Shown one piece after another: positions 16,886 through 25,501 of a DNA stretch of 64,000 bases. The notes under the pieces are model-generated. The model searched no databases and was not told the DNA's origin. It saw only the letters and a list, made by a program, of their open reading frames with translations. This DNA comes from Mesorhizobium sp. NZP2077. Lineage in GTDB: Bacteria > Pseudomonadota > Alphaproteobacteria > Rhizobiales > Rhizobiaceae. The stretch spans positions 3,230,001 to 3,294,000 of the forward strand of contig NZ_CP051293.1 in the NCBI RefSeq assembly GCF_013170805.1. The letters are read 5' to 3'. Numbering within the stretch: position 1 is the first letter of the stretch; every line of letters starts with the position of its first letter. Both the position numbers and the translations under genes were made by a program.

Positions 16886-17884
16886 TCAATCGCTGCGGCG
16901 GAAGTTGCGGATTCGGTCGAACAGCACGGCAAGGAGGATTGCGCCGCCGATGAAGACACCTTGCCAGAAGGCGTTGATGCCAAGCAGGCCGAGGCTGTTG
17001 CGGATCACCTCGATGAGGGCAGCACCCACAATGGCGCCGAAGGCGGTGCCGACGCCACCGGCCAGATTGGCGCCGCCGATGACGGTCGCGGCGATGACCT
17101 GCAGCTCCATGCCGGTGCCGAGATTGGTGGTCACCGCACCCAGCCAACCGGTCTGGATGATGCCGGCAATGCCGGCCGCCAGCGCCGAGATCATGTAGAC
17201 CGCGACCTTGATCGGCTTCACCGGGACGCCGGTCAGCGTTGCCGCGTGCTCATTGCCGCCAATGGCGAAGATGTGGCGGCCGAACTTGGTCCAGCGCAGG
17301 GTAAAACCGGTGATCAGCGCCAGTATGATGGTGTACAGCACCGGATTGGCGATGCCGAATACCCAGGCACCGCCGCCAAGCGCCAGCAGCTTGTTGTGGT
17401 CCGGGCCAAACTGGAAGACGACGGTGTTGTTGGAGGCAACCATGGCCAGACTGCGGGCGATCGACAGCATGCCAAGCGTCACCACGAAGGGCGGAAAGCC
17501 GATATAAGCGATCAGGATGCCGTTGAAGGCGCCAATGGCGAGCGCGGTGGCGATCGAGGCCAGGATGCCGATTTCGATCGAGTAGCCGGCATGCATGGTG
17601 ACGGCCAGCACCATCGACGACAGGCACAGCACCGAACCGACCGACAGGTCGATGCCGCCGGTGATGATGACGAAGGTCATGCCGAGCGCGATGATGGCGA
17701 CGAAGGTGACATTGCGGGTGATGTTGTAGAGGTTCTTCGAGGTGGCGAAGGCGTCGGTGGCAAAAGACAGGAACAGGCAGGCGAGGATCACGGCGATCAC
17801 CACCCAGAAGGTCTGGCTGGCGAACATCCTTGTCAGCAAGGATTGCTGCTTTTGCACGATCGGCTGGTCAATTGTCAGTGCCAT
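16886..17884 (-). CDS. Sugar ABC transporter permease, RbsC/FrcC family
   Basis: The product has 332 residues with 8-10 membrane spans. Family motifs ITGGIDLSVGSVL, GAFNGILIAYIGFPPFVVTLG and VIGGANLAGGVGTAFGA are present. The start follows AAGGTCGACG 36 bp after the stop of the ATPase gene. It forms the homodimeric channel for a monosaccharide. It is the second gene of a minus-strand pair; the binding protein is divergent at 19149. Confidence 0.92.
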   Translation of the reverse strand: MALTIDQPIVQKQQSLLTRMFASQTFWVVIAVILACLFLSFATDAFATSKNLYNITRNVTFVAIIALGMTFVIITGGIDLSVGSVLCLSSMVLAVTMHAGYSIEIGILASIATALAIGAFNGILIAYIGFPPFVVTLGMLSIARSLAMVASNNTVVFQFGPDHNKLLALGGGAWVFGIANPVLYTIILALITGFTLRWTKFGRHIFAIGGNEHAATLTGVPVKPIKVAVYMISALAAGIAGIIQTGWLGAVTTNLGTGMELQVIAATVIGGANLAGGVGTAFGAIVGAALIEVIRNSLGLLGINAFWQGVFIGGAILLAVLFDRIRNFRRSD

Positions 17885-17920
17885 CGTCGACCTTTATCCC
17901 ATAGAGAAAACGCTTGAGAA

Positions 17921-18661
17921 TCAAACCTGTTCGATGGCGCCGGTGATCAGCCCGGTGACTTCCTCGGGCGAGCTCGACGCAATCGTCTTGTCGGCCACCT
18001 TGCGACCGCGCCGCATGACGATGACGCGGTCGGCGACGTCGAAGACGTCGGGCATGCGGTGACTGATCAGCACGACTGATATGCCCTGGTCGCGCAGCCG
18101 GCGGATCAGGTTCAGCACTTCGGCGACCTGCCTGACCGAGATCGCCGCCGTCGGCTCGTCCATCAGCACGATCTTGGCCTGCGACAGCCTGGTGCGGGCG
18201 ATCGCCACCGCCTGGCGCTGGCCGCCGGACATCTGCTTGACGAGGTCGCGCGGCCGGGTTTCGGACTTCAGCTCGGCAAAAATCTGGCCGGCGCGCTTGT
18301 ACATGGAGGCGTAGTCGAGGATGCGGAACGGACCGACGCCGCGCCGCAATTCGCGGCCGAGATAGACGTTCGCCGCCGCGGTCAGATTGTTGCAGAGCGC
18401 CAGATCCTGGTGAACGATCTCGATGCCGTGCTGGCGCGCCTCGACCGGCTTGTGCAGGATCAGTTCCTTGTCATCCATGCGCATCGAGCCATGGCTCGGC
18501 CGGAAATTGCCGGCGATCATCTTGACCAACGTCGATTTGCCGGCGCCGTTGTCGCCCATCAGGCCGACGACCTGGCCGGGCTCGATCGACAGCGACACGT
18601 CGTTGACCGCCTGGATGGCGCCGAAATGCTTCGAGATATTGGTGAGTTCGAGAACCGCCAC
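17921..18661 (-). CDS. Sugar ABC transporter ATP-binding protein, single NBD (FrcA-like)
   Basis: The product has 246 residues from a GTG at 18661, which is preceded by GGGGAGG and begins at the family N terminus (AVLELTNISKHFGAIQAV). Walker A is GDNGAGKST, the signature MSGGQRQAVAIARTR and Walker B IVLMDEPTAAISVRQ. This is the single-domain ATPase form seen in the FrcBCA fructose system of rhizobia, unlike the duplicated RbsA form. An in-frame ATG 30 bp upstream is a possible alternative start. The operator-like cluster at 18783-18989 lies upstream. Confidence 0.88.
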   Translation of the reverse strand: MAVLELTNISKHFGAIQAVNDVSLSIEPGQVVGLMGDNGAGKSTLVKMIAGNFRPSHGSMRMDDKELILHKPVEARQHGIEIVHQDLALCNNLTAAANVYLGRELRRGVGPFRILDYASMYKRAGQIFAELKSETRPRDLVKQMSGGQRQAVAIARTRLSQAKIVLMDEPTAAISVRQVAEVLNLIRRLRDQGISVVLISHRMPDVFDVADRVIVMRRGRKVADKTIASSSPEEVTGLITGAIEQV

Positions 18662-18782
18662 CAGCCTATTGCCTCCCCGTGTCTGCCGCATGCCCAGGAC
18701 AGGGTGCGGCGTTCGCATCGCTCTCCCCAGCTCCTCCCGGAAACGGCGATGGCGGCATTTACGCAAATGCCCGCGCGGGCGT

Positions 18783-18989
18783 CAATTGTCAGACGAATAA
18801 GAACCGGCAATTGTCGGAGAAATAAGGTAGGCGACATCCGCGACGCAGGTTTTGCCATTTCGAAAAATCCGTTTTGTAGGACAAATGGCATTGACGTTGG
18901 CTTCGCGCCGTTATTAGCTGAGCCTTGGAGGAGTACTCCACCGACCCTGTTGCCGGTTTGCCGTGCGAGGTCTGGTGGACAATTGTCGG
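18783..18989. promoter_or_regulatory. Divergent control region with repeated TTGTC-type motifs
   Basis: This lies in the 487-bp gap (18662-19148) between the divergent ATPase and binding-protein genes; no gene is seen there. Two 19-bp direct repeats of the form CAATTGTCRGA...AATAAG start at 18783 and 18808, exactly 25 bp apart, with three mismatches. TTGTAGGACAA lies at 18874-18884 and the palindrome GACAATTGTC at 18978-18987. All resemble the perfect palindrome TATTGTCTGACAATA at 22133. TTGTCNGACAA has the form of a FadR-family GntR operator, and two such regulators lie nearby. Confidence 0.55.
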
Positions 18990-19148
18990 TCCTTGCCAGC
19001 CCGCGCTGGATTTGGCTGACCGAACTGAAAATGCTTATCGACCCGGCTTGGTGACACGAGCGCTCGCATAACGATCCTCTGTCATCGCCCCCGGGTTGGT
19101 CTGTGTGGCGGGCACGCCGTGTCCGTCTGTTTCCAAGGGAGGACTGAT

Positions 19149-20138
19149 ATGAGGAAAACAGTTTTGCTCGCTGCCGTCGCCGCCATGGCGCTGGGCGCCG
19201 GGCCGGCTTTGGCCAAGAAGCAACTCGTCATCGTGGTGAAAGGTCTCGACAATCCGTTCTTCGAAGCCATCCACCAGGGCTGCGAGAAGTGGAACAAGGA
19301 AAACGCCAGCTCGGAATATGAATGCTTCTACACCGGCCCGGCATCGACTTCCGACGAGGCCGGCGAGGCGCAGATCGTCCAGGATATGCTGAGCAAGGCC
19401 GACACGGTGGCGATGGCGATTTCGCCGTCCAACGCGCCGCTGATCGCGCAGACGATCAAGACCGCCAATCCGACGATCCCGATAATGACCATCGACGCCG
19501 ATCTTGCCAAGGCAGACGCAGCCCTGCGCAAGACCTATCTCGGCACCGACAACTATCTGATGGGCAAGAAGATCGGCGAGTACATCAAGAAGGGCAAGCC
19601 GAAGGGCGGAACGATCTGCACCATCGAGGGCAACCCTGCAGCCGACAACATCCTGCGCCGCGCGCAAGGCATGCGTGACGCGCTGTCGGGCAAGGAAGGC
19701 CTCGCGGCACTTGCCGGCGAAGGCGGCTGGACCGAAGTCGCCGGCTGCCCAGTGTTCACCAATGACGATGGCGCCAAGGGCGTGCAGGCGATGACCGACA
19801 TCCTCGCCGCCAACCCCAAGCTCGATGCTTTCGGCATCATGGGCGGCTGGCCGCTGTTCGGCGCGCCGCAGCCCTATCGCGACCTGGTCGGACCGCTGAA
19901 GGACCGGCTGGCCAAGAACGACTTCGTCATCGGTGCCGCCGACACGATCGGCGACGAAGTGGCGATCGCCAGGGACGGCCTTGTCACCGCGCTGGTCGGC
20001 CAGCGGCCGTTCGAAATGGGCTACAAGGCGCCTTCGGTGATGATCGATCTCATCAAGGGCACCAAGGTCGCCGATCCGGTGTTCACCGGTCTCGACGAAT
20101 GCACCAAGGACACGGTCGACACCTGTATCCAGAAGTAA
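19149..20138 (+). CDS. Periplasmic sugar-binding protein (RbsB/FrcB-like)
   Basis: The product has 329 residues. The ATG at 19149 follows GGGAGGACTGAT and starts a signal peptide (TVLLAAVAAMALGAGPALA). The mature protein begins KKQLVIVVKGLDNPFFEAIHQG, a periplasmic-binding-protein-4 opening, and has the hinge region around GIMGGWPLFGAP. It binds a monosaccharide for the FrcA/FrcC-like pair transcribed divergently. In FrcBCA systems the binding-protein gene usually comes first in the operon; here it stands alone on the other strand. Confidence 0.9.
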   Translation: MRKTVLLAAVAAMALGAGPALAKKQLVIVVKGLDNPFFEAIHQGCEKWNKENASSEYECFYTGPASTSDEAGEAQIVQDMLSKADTVAMAISPSNAPLIAQTIKTANPTIPIMTIDADLAKADAALRKTYLGTDNYLMGKKIGEYIKKGKPKGGTICTIEGNPAADNILRRAQGMRDALSGKEGLAALAGEGGWTEVAGCPVFTNDDGAKGVQAMTDILAANPKLDAFGIMGGWPLFGAPQPYRDLVGPLKDRLAKNDFVIGAADTIGDEVAIARDGLVTALVGQRPFEMGYKAPSVMIDLIKGTKVADPVFTGLDECTKDTVDTCIQK

Positions 20139-20150
20139 GTCTTTCGATCC

Positions 20151-20175
20151 GGGGCGCTCGGCTGACGGGCGCCCC
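20151..20175 (+). terminator. Possible terminator hairpin after the binding-protein gene
   Basis: GGGGCGC and GCGCCCC can pair around an 11-base loop, 13 bp after the stop codon. No T-tract follows, so termination may depend on Rho, or the hairpin may only protect the 3' end. Confidence 0.35.
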
Positions 20176-20320
20176 GTCAATTCCTGAGCGAGACGCCGTG
20201 GCGAGGGGCAACAGGCTCCGGCCTTAACGCGTCCGTGGTTTGGATTTTCGGCAACAGGATCGGTGCCGTGCAGTTCCGGATCGATCCGGGCGACTGACGG
20301 GCCGACCTATTGGAACGTGG

Positions 20321-21103
20321 ATGCCGGACGAGAAGGCAAACAAACAAGCCAGCCGGGCCAAGGCGCAGGCCAGCAGCGGTCCGGCGGTCGTGCGCAGAGC
20401 GGATGCGGCGCACTTTGTCGGGTCCAGCGTCCATACCTCGCTCGCCAGCGAGATCGGCCTGCGGATCGTGCGCGGCGATTATCCGCCCGGCAGTATCCTG
20501 CCCAACGAGGCCAAATGGGCCGAAACTTTCAATGTCAGCCGCTCGGCGGTGCGCGAGGCGATCAAGATGCTGATGGCCAAGAGCCTTTTGGCATCGCGCC
20601 CCAAGATTGGCAGCTGGGTCGAGCCGAAGGAGCGCTGGAACCTGCTCGACCGCGACGTGCTTGCCTGGTACGCGACCGCACCCGACCGCGAAGCGTTCCT
20701 GCGCACCGTGCAGGAGTTCCGCCACATCATCGAACCGGAAGCCTCGGCCTTTGCCGCCATGCGACGCAGCGACGAGCAGATGGCTGAGATCAGCCTAGCC
20801 TGCCGTGAGATGGGCGAGGCGGCGAATTTGCCGGAACGCATCCGCGCCGACACGCGCTTCCACCTCGCCATCCTGCGGGCCTCGGGCAACGACCTTCTGG
20901 TGCCGCTCGGCGTGCTGATCGAGTCCGCGCTCGACCATCTTTTCGTCTTCACCACGCGACAGGTCGGCGACCAGCGGCGAGCGCAGAAACTGCATGAGGC
21001 GATCGAGAAGGCCATCCGCCTGCAGCGTCCCGCAGCGGCCCGCAATGCCGTGCACAAGCTGCTCGCCGACACCGATGAGGGGATCGGAAGCCGGCGGCGG
21101 TAG
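20321..21103 (+). CDS. FadR-family GntR transcriptional regulator, copy 1
   Basis: The product has 260 residues. The ATG at 20321 matches the start of the paralogue at 23182 (both open with M, D/E and a lysine-rich tail). The winged helix spans about residues 35-100 (SLASEIGLRIVRGDYPPG, then NVSRSAVREAIKMLMAKSLL). The FCD ligand-binding domain follows, with the metal-site pattern RFHLAILRASGN. FCD regulators usually sense sugar acids or organic acids. It probably binds the TTGTCNGACAA-like sites at 18783-18989 and 22133. A near-duplicate lies 2.9 kb downstream in the same orientation. Confidence 0.92.
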   Translation: MPDEKANKQASRAKAQASSGPAVVRRADAAHFVGSSVHTSLASEIGLRIVRGDYPPGSILPNEAKWAETFNVSRSAVREAIKMLMAKSLLASRPKIGSWVEPKERWNLLDRDVLAWYATAPDREAFLRTVQEFRHIIEPEASAFAAMRRSDEQMAEISLACREMGEAANLPERIRADTRFHLAILRASGNDLLVPLGVLIESALDHLFVFTTRQVGDQRRAQKLHEAIEKAIRLQRPAAARNAVHKLLADTDEGIGSRRR

Positions 21104-21123
21104 ACCGGCCGGCCGTTCGCGCT

Positions 21124-22062
21124 TCAGATCGTCTGCTTCTTGCCGTCCTTCATCGGCATCAGGTCGACGCCGTTCACCTCAGCGATATGCGTTGCCAGCA
21201 TCGGTACGAACTGCTCGGTCGGACCGGTGGCATGGGCGCCGGCGAAGGAATTCTTGGTGGCATTGCCGAGCGGGTTGGCGATGCCGGCGGCACCCGCCAT
21301 GGACTCGAGATAGGTCAGGTCCTTGAAGGCGTTGGCGATGGTGAATTTGTGGGCGTCACGGTCGCCTTCCAGCGTCCAGCGCATGAAGGTCTGGTAGAAG
21401 CCGCAGTCCATGCGGCCGTTGCGGATGACGCTGTCGAAACGCGGCGGCGAGATGCCGACCTTTTCAGCCAAGGCCAATGCTTCGGAATAGATGGCGGCGT
21501 AGCCAAGCGAGATGAAATTGTTGAGCAGCTTCATGCGGTGGCCGTCGCCGGTGTCACCGATATGGACGATGCGGCCGGCCCAGGTTTCGATCACCGGCTT
21601 GATCCGGGCAAAGAGAGCGTCGGGGGCGCCGACCATGGCATCGAGCGTTCCTTCCCAGGCTTCCTTTGGCGTGCGGCTCAGCGGCGCATCGACAAAGTCG
21701 ACGCCGACCTCCTTCAGTTCTGCCGCGAGCGCCACGGTCGAGACCGGGTCGGAGGTCGAGCAATCGACGACGACCGAGCCCTTCTTCAAACCTTCCTTGA
21801 GGCCGCCGGGGCCGCGGATGATGGCTTCGACTTCGCGCGAACCGGTGACGCAGATGAACACGATATCGGATGCCACGGCCACATCGCGCGAGGTGGCTGC
21901 CTCCTTGGCGCCCCGGCCCAGCAGATCCTCCGCCGGCTTGCGGTTCTTGCGGCCAAGGAATGTCAGGGGATAGCCCTTGTCGACGATGTTCTTGGCGATG
22001 CCGTGCCCCATCAGGCCAAGGCCGATGAAGCCGATCTTTTCGCGCGCGGCGGTGGTGTTCAT
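21124..22062 (-). CDS. NAD(P)-dependent beta-hydroxyacid dehydrogenase (3-hydroxyisobutyrate dehydrogenase family)
   Basis: The product has 312 residues from the ATG at 22062 (GGAACG upstream). The Rossmann motif GFIGLGLMGHGIAKN is at the N terminus. Family motifs VDFVDAPLSRTPKEA (substrate loop) and GDTGDGHRMKLLNNF (catalytic lysine) are present. It would reversibly oxidise a 3-hydroxyacid such as tartronate semialdehyde or a sugar-derived hydroxyacid. It is divergent from the epimerase-like gene, with the perfect palindrome at 22133 between them. Confidence 0.88.
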   Translation of the reverse strand: MNTTAAREKIGFIGLGLMGHGIAKNIVDKGYPLTFLGRKNRKPAEDLLGRGAKEAATSRDVAVASDIVFICVTGSREVEAIIRGPGGLKEGLKKGSVVVDCSTSDPVSTVALAAELKEVGVDFVDAPLSRTPKEAWEGTLDAMVGAPDALFARIKPVIETWAGRIVHIGDTGDGHRMKLLNNFISLGYAAIYSEALALAEKVGISPPRFDSVIRNGRMDCGFYQTFMRWTLEGDRDAHKFTIANAFKDLTYLESMAGAAGIANPLGNATKNSFAGAHATGPTEQFVPMLATHIAEVNGVDLMPMKDGKKQTI

Positions 22063-22132
22063 GTCGTCGTTCCTATCCCGGATTATCGATAATTGCGCCG
22101 CCGTTTTAGCCATATACGGTTGCAGAAAGCAA

Positions 22133-22147
22133 TATTGTCTGACAATA
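22133..22147. promoter_or_regulatory. Perfect operator palindrome TATTGTC-T-GACAATA
   Basis: The 7-bp arms are perfect around one base, lying between two divergent dehydrogenase genes (starts 22062 minus and 22182 plus). It is the best match in the locus to the TTGTCNGACAA form also present upstream of the Frc-like transporter. A second palindrome, ATTATCGATAAT, lies at 22082-22093. The probable binder is one or both of the flanking FCD-type GntR proteins. Confidence 0.65.
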
Positions 22148-22181
22148 GACGGGAATTCCAGAGCCTGTCATGGAGACCAGA

Positions 22182-23078
22182 ATGACGAAGCGGATCATGT
22201 TCACCGGCGGCAGCGGCAAGGCTGGGCGTCACGTCGTGCAATATCTTGTCGAGCAGGGCTGCCAGGTGCTCAACATCGACACCAAGCCGCTCGACAATCC
22301 CAAGGTGCGCACGCTGATCACCGACATCACCGATAGCGGCCAGGTGTTCAACGCGCTGTCGAGCTATATGGGCCTGCACGAATTCGACCCGTCGCTGCGT
22401 CCGCAGCCGGTGGATGCGGTGGTGCATTTCGCCGCCATCCCGCGCATCATGATCACGCCAGACAATGAGGTGTTCCGCATCAATGCGATGGGCACCTATA
22501 ATGTCATCGAGGCTGCAGTGAAGCTCGGCATCCGCAAGGTGATCATCGCCTCCAGCGAGACGACCTATGGCCTGGTGTTCGCCAACGAGCCGCGCGATCC
22601 CAAATATTTCCCGCTCGACGAGGCGTATGACGTCGACCCGATGGACAGCTATGCGCTGTCCAAGGTCGTCAACGAGAAGACGGCACGTGCCTTCGCGCAG
22701 CGCAATGGCACCGACATCTATGCCTTGCGCATCGGCAATGTCATCGAGCCGCACGAATATTCGCTGTTCCCGAAATGGTTCGCCGATCCCGGTTTCCGCA
22801 AGCGTATCGCCTGGAGCTACATCGACGCGCGCGATCTTGGCCAGATCACGTTGCGTGCCGTCGAGAAGGACGGGCTCGGCTACCAGGTGTTCAACGCCGC
22901 CAATGAGGACACTTCGTCGGATCTGCCGACGGCCGAACTCCTGAAGCGGTTCTATCCCAACGTGCCGGTCAAGGCCGAACTCGGCGAATACGAGACGCTG
23001 CTGTCGAACCGCAAGGCACGCGACATGCTGGGTTTCCGCCCGGAGCATAGCTGGCGCAAATACGTCAAAACCGCCTGA
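22182..23078 (+). CDS. NAD-dependent epimerase/dehydratase (extended SDR)
   Basis: The product has 298 residues. The ATG at 22182 is preceded by TGGAGACCAGA; another ATG lies 12 bp upstream. The nucleotide motif is MFTGGSGKAGRH, the active-site YALSK (Tyr-x3-Lys) lies near residue 160, and VVHFAAIPR follows the second strand. Extended SDRs of this type include sugar dehydrogenases, uronate dehydrogenase and sugar epimerases. With the beta-hydroxyacid dehydrogenase and the sugar transporter it suggests breakdown of a sugar or sugar acid. Confidence 0.87.
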   Translation: MTKRIMFTGGSGKAGRHVVQYLVEQGCQVLNIDTKPLDNPKVRTLITDITDSGQVFNALSSYMGLHEFDPSLRPQPVDAVVHFAAIPRIMITPDNEVFRINAMGTYNVIEAAVKLGIRKVIIASSETTYGLVFANEPRDPKYFPLDEAYDVDPMDSYALSKVVNEKTARAFAQRNGTDIYALRIGNVIEPHEYSLFPKWFADPGFRKRIAWSYIDARDLGQITLRAVEKDGLGYQVFNAANEDTSSDLPTAELLKRFYPNVPVKAELGEYETLLSNRKARDMLGFRPEHSWRKYVKTA

Positions 23079-23181
23079 GCTAGCAGGCAGACGCGGGCTG
23101 GGCTGTGCATAGCGACGCGCTTTGCGGCTCAACCGTTCGGTGGTGCTTGACAGCTTCCGTAAACCGGCCTTTCTGAGGCGT

Positions 23182-23958
23182 ATGCGGGACGCGAAGCCGA
23201 ACAAGGAAAAATCGCCGAAAAAGGCGGCCGCTGCCGAGCGCCCGGCCGGTGTTCGCCGGGCTGGTGCGGCGCGCATTCCGGGCTCAAGCGTGCACACGTC
23301 GCTGGCCAGCGAGATTGGCCTGCGGATCGTGCGCGGTGACTATCCGCCCGGCACCATATTGCCCAATGAGGCAAAGTGGTCGGAGACCTTCAGCGTCAGC
23401 CGTTCGGCGGTGCGTGAAGCGATCAAGATGCTGATGGCCAAGAGCCTGCTGGCCTCACGCCCCAAGATCGGCAGCTGGGTCGAGCCGAAGGAGCGCTGGA
23501 ACCTGCTCGATCGCGACGTGCTCGCCTGGTATGCGACGTCGCCCGACCGCGAGGTGTTCCTGAAAACGGTGCAGGAGTTCCGCCACATTATCGAGCCGGA
23601 GGCGACCGCCTTCGCCGCCATGCGGCGGACCGACGAGCAGATGGCCGAGATCAGCCAGGCCTGCCTCGAGATGGGCGAGGCGACCAGCCTGCAGGAGCGC
23701 ACCCGCGCCGACACGCGCTTTCATCTTGCCATCCTACGCGCCTCGGGCAACGATTTGCTGGTGCCGCTCGGCGTGCTGATCGAATCCGCCTTCGATCACC
23801 TGTTCGCCTATACGACGCGGGCGGTCGACGATCTCAATCATGCGCAGAAGCTGCATGAGGCGATCGAGAAGAACATCCGCCTGCAGCGGCCGGATGCCGC
23901 GCGCGCCGCGGTGCGGAAATTGCTGGCCAACACCGACCATGTGATCAAGTCGCGTTAG
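23182..23958 (+). CDS. FadR-family GntR transcriptional regulator, copy 2
   Basis: The product has 258 residues, about 85% identical by eye to the regulator at 20321 from GSSVHTS onward; differences are concentrated in the N-terminal tail and the C-terminal helices. The ATG at 23182 aligns with the start of copy 1. The winged helix and FCD domain (FRHIIEPEAT, RFHLAILRASGN) are intact. The DNA-recognition helix is almost identical, so both probably bind the same operator but may respond to different ligands through the FCD changes. Confidence 0.92.
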   Translation: MRDAKPNKEKSPKKAAAAERPAGVRRAGAARIPGSSVHTSLASEIGLRIVRGDYPPGTILPNEAKWSETFSVSRSAVREAIKMLMAKSLLASRPKIGSWVEPKERWNLLDRDVLAWYATSPDREVFLKTVQEFRHIIEPEATAFAAMRRTDEQMAEISQACLEMGEATSLQERTRADTRFHLAILRASGNDLLVPLGVLIESAFDHLFAYTTRAVDDLNHAQKLHEAIEKNIRLQRPDAARAAVRKLLANTDHVIKSR

Positions 23959-24143
23959 ACAACCAATCAGCCCGCGGCAGGATTGCTCCGGCTATTTTGC
24001 GCGCGATCCCGGCGGTAGGTCTTTGCACATACTTCGGGTCTGGAGCCACGGATTTGCCCGCCGTGGCGCTGCTGCGTCCTCAGAATGCGCCGATAGTGGC
24101 GCAAACGGCAGCCGGTTTTCGAGACTGTCGACAGGAAACGCCT

Positions 24144-25373
24144 TTGACCCGAACCGACTTGAGCCGGCCGAGCCCCGGCATCGACAGCTCCTACGCCTGG
24201 ATGCGGCTGGCCATCTCGATGGTGCTGGCGACGATCGGCGCGGTCGGCATGTGGGCCGTCGTCGTTGTGCTGCCCGCCGTGCAGGCGGAGTTCGGTGTCG
24301 ACCGCGCCGCGGCATCCATGCCTTACACGGCAACCATGGTCGGCTTTGCCGCCGGCAATGTGCTGGTCGGCCGCGCCATCGATCGCATGGGTTATTGGAT
24401 CCCGGCGCTGATTTCTTCCGTTGCGCTCTCCGCAGGCCTCCTGCTTGCCGCGCTGTCGACCTCGATCCTGCAATTCACCCTTGCCCAGGGGGTACTGATC
24501 GGCGTCGGCACGTCGGTGATCTTCGGGCCGCTGATCGCCGATATCTCGCATTGGTTCAACCGTCGGCGTGGCGTTGCCGTCACGGCGGCGGCCGCCGGCA
24601 ACTATCTCGCCGGCGCGCTCTGGCCCACCATCATGCCGACGCTGATCAAGGCGGAAGGCTGGCGTTTCACCTATGCGGCGATCGGCATCTTCTGCCTGGT
24701 CACCATGGTGCCGCTGGTGCTGCTGCTGCGCCGCGGTGCCCCGGATGCGGCAGCCGCCGGCTCGCCGGGAAGCCGGCCAGTGCAGCCGATTCCGATGTCG
24801 CCTGCGGCATTGCAGGTGCTGCTGGTCATCGCCGGCCTCGGCTGCTGCGTGGCGATGTCGATGCCGCAAGTGCATATCGTCGCCTATTGCATGGATCTCG
24901 GCTACGGCATTGCGCATGGCGCCGACATGCTGTCGATCATGATGGCGGCTGGTGTCGTCAGCCGGCTTGCCTCCGGCTTTATCGCCGATCGCATCGGCGG
25001 CGCTAAAACCTTGATCATCGGTTCGGTGCTGCAATGCCTGTCGCTGCTGTTTTACATCCCGTTCGACCGGCTCGCCTCGCTCTATGTCGTGTCGCTGGTG
25101 TTCGGCCTGTCGCAAGGCGGCATCGTGCCTTGCTATGCGATCATCGTGCGTGAATACTTGCCGGCCAAGGAGGCCGGCCAGCGTATCGGCATCGTCATGA
25201 TGGCGACGATTTTCGGCATGGCGATCGGCGGCTGGATGTCGGGCTGGATCTACGACCTGACCGGTTCCTACGCCGCCGCCTTCCTCAACGGCATCGCCTG
25301 GAATCTGCTGAACATACTGGCCGTCGGGCTGTTCATGTGGAAGGCAAGGGACAGGGCCGTCATGGCAGCCTGA
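24144..25373 (+). CDS. MFS transporter
   Basis: The product has 409 residues from a TTG at 24144 preceded by CAGGAAACGCC. This start gives a normal MFS length, while the frame open further upstream (from about 23997) has no hydrophobic or conserved content. Twelve hydrophobic spans are visible. The MFS loop 2-3 motif appears as GNVLVGRAIDRMGYW. It may move an organic anion; family members with this opening (YAWMRLAISMVLATIGAVGMW) include oxalate/formate-antiporter-like carriers. It is cotranscribable with the GntR copy 2 gene, 185 bp upstream. Confidence 0.88.
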   Translation: MTRTDLSRPSPGIDSSYAWMRLAISMVLATIGAVGMWAVVVVLPAVQAEFGVDRAAASMPYTATMVGFAAGNVLVGRAIDRMGYWIPALISSVALSAGLLLAALSTSILQFTLAQGVLIGVGTSVIFGPLIADISHWFNRRRGVAVTAAAAGNYLAGALWPTIMPTLIKAEGWRFTYAAIGIFCLVTMVPLVLLLRRGAPDAAAAGSPGSRPVQPIPMSPAALQVLLVIAGLGCCVAMSMPQVHIVAYCMDLGYGIAHGADMLSIMMAAGVVSRLASGFIADRIGGAKTLIIGSVLQCLSLLFYIPFDRLASLYVVSLVFGLSQGGIVPCYAIIVREYLPAKEAGQRIGIVMMATIFGMAIGGWMSGWIYDLTGSYAAAFLNGIAWNLLNILAVGLFMWKARDRAVMAA

Positions 25374-25501
25374 GGCACCTCGGCTTGACAAGCGGCAGGC
25401 ACTGCGCGACCCCAGGGGCCAAGGGGTGAGGCAGCAGGCCGGTGAGAGATGGCGACAGCTGAGATAATCGTATTGCGGACGCGGTTCGGCGACTGCGGGC
25501 A

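Noticed and set aside
18783..18826. Start of a CRISPR array
   Set aside because: Only two 19-bp copies with mismatches, 25 bp apart, and no cas gene; they fit an operator better.
23967..25391. Long open frame (474 codons) on the minus strand opposite the MFS gene
   Set aside because: It mirrors the codon pattern of the plus-strand membrane protein, is rich in H, R, D and Q with no recognisable domain, and is a GC-skew shadow.
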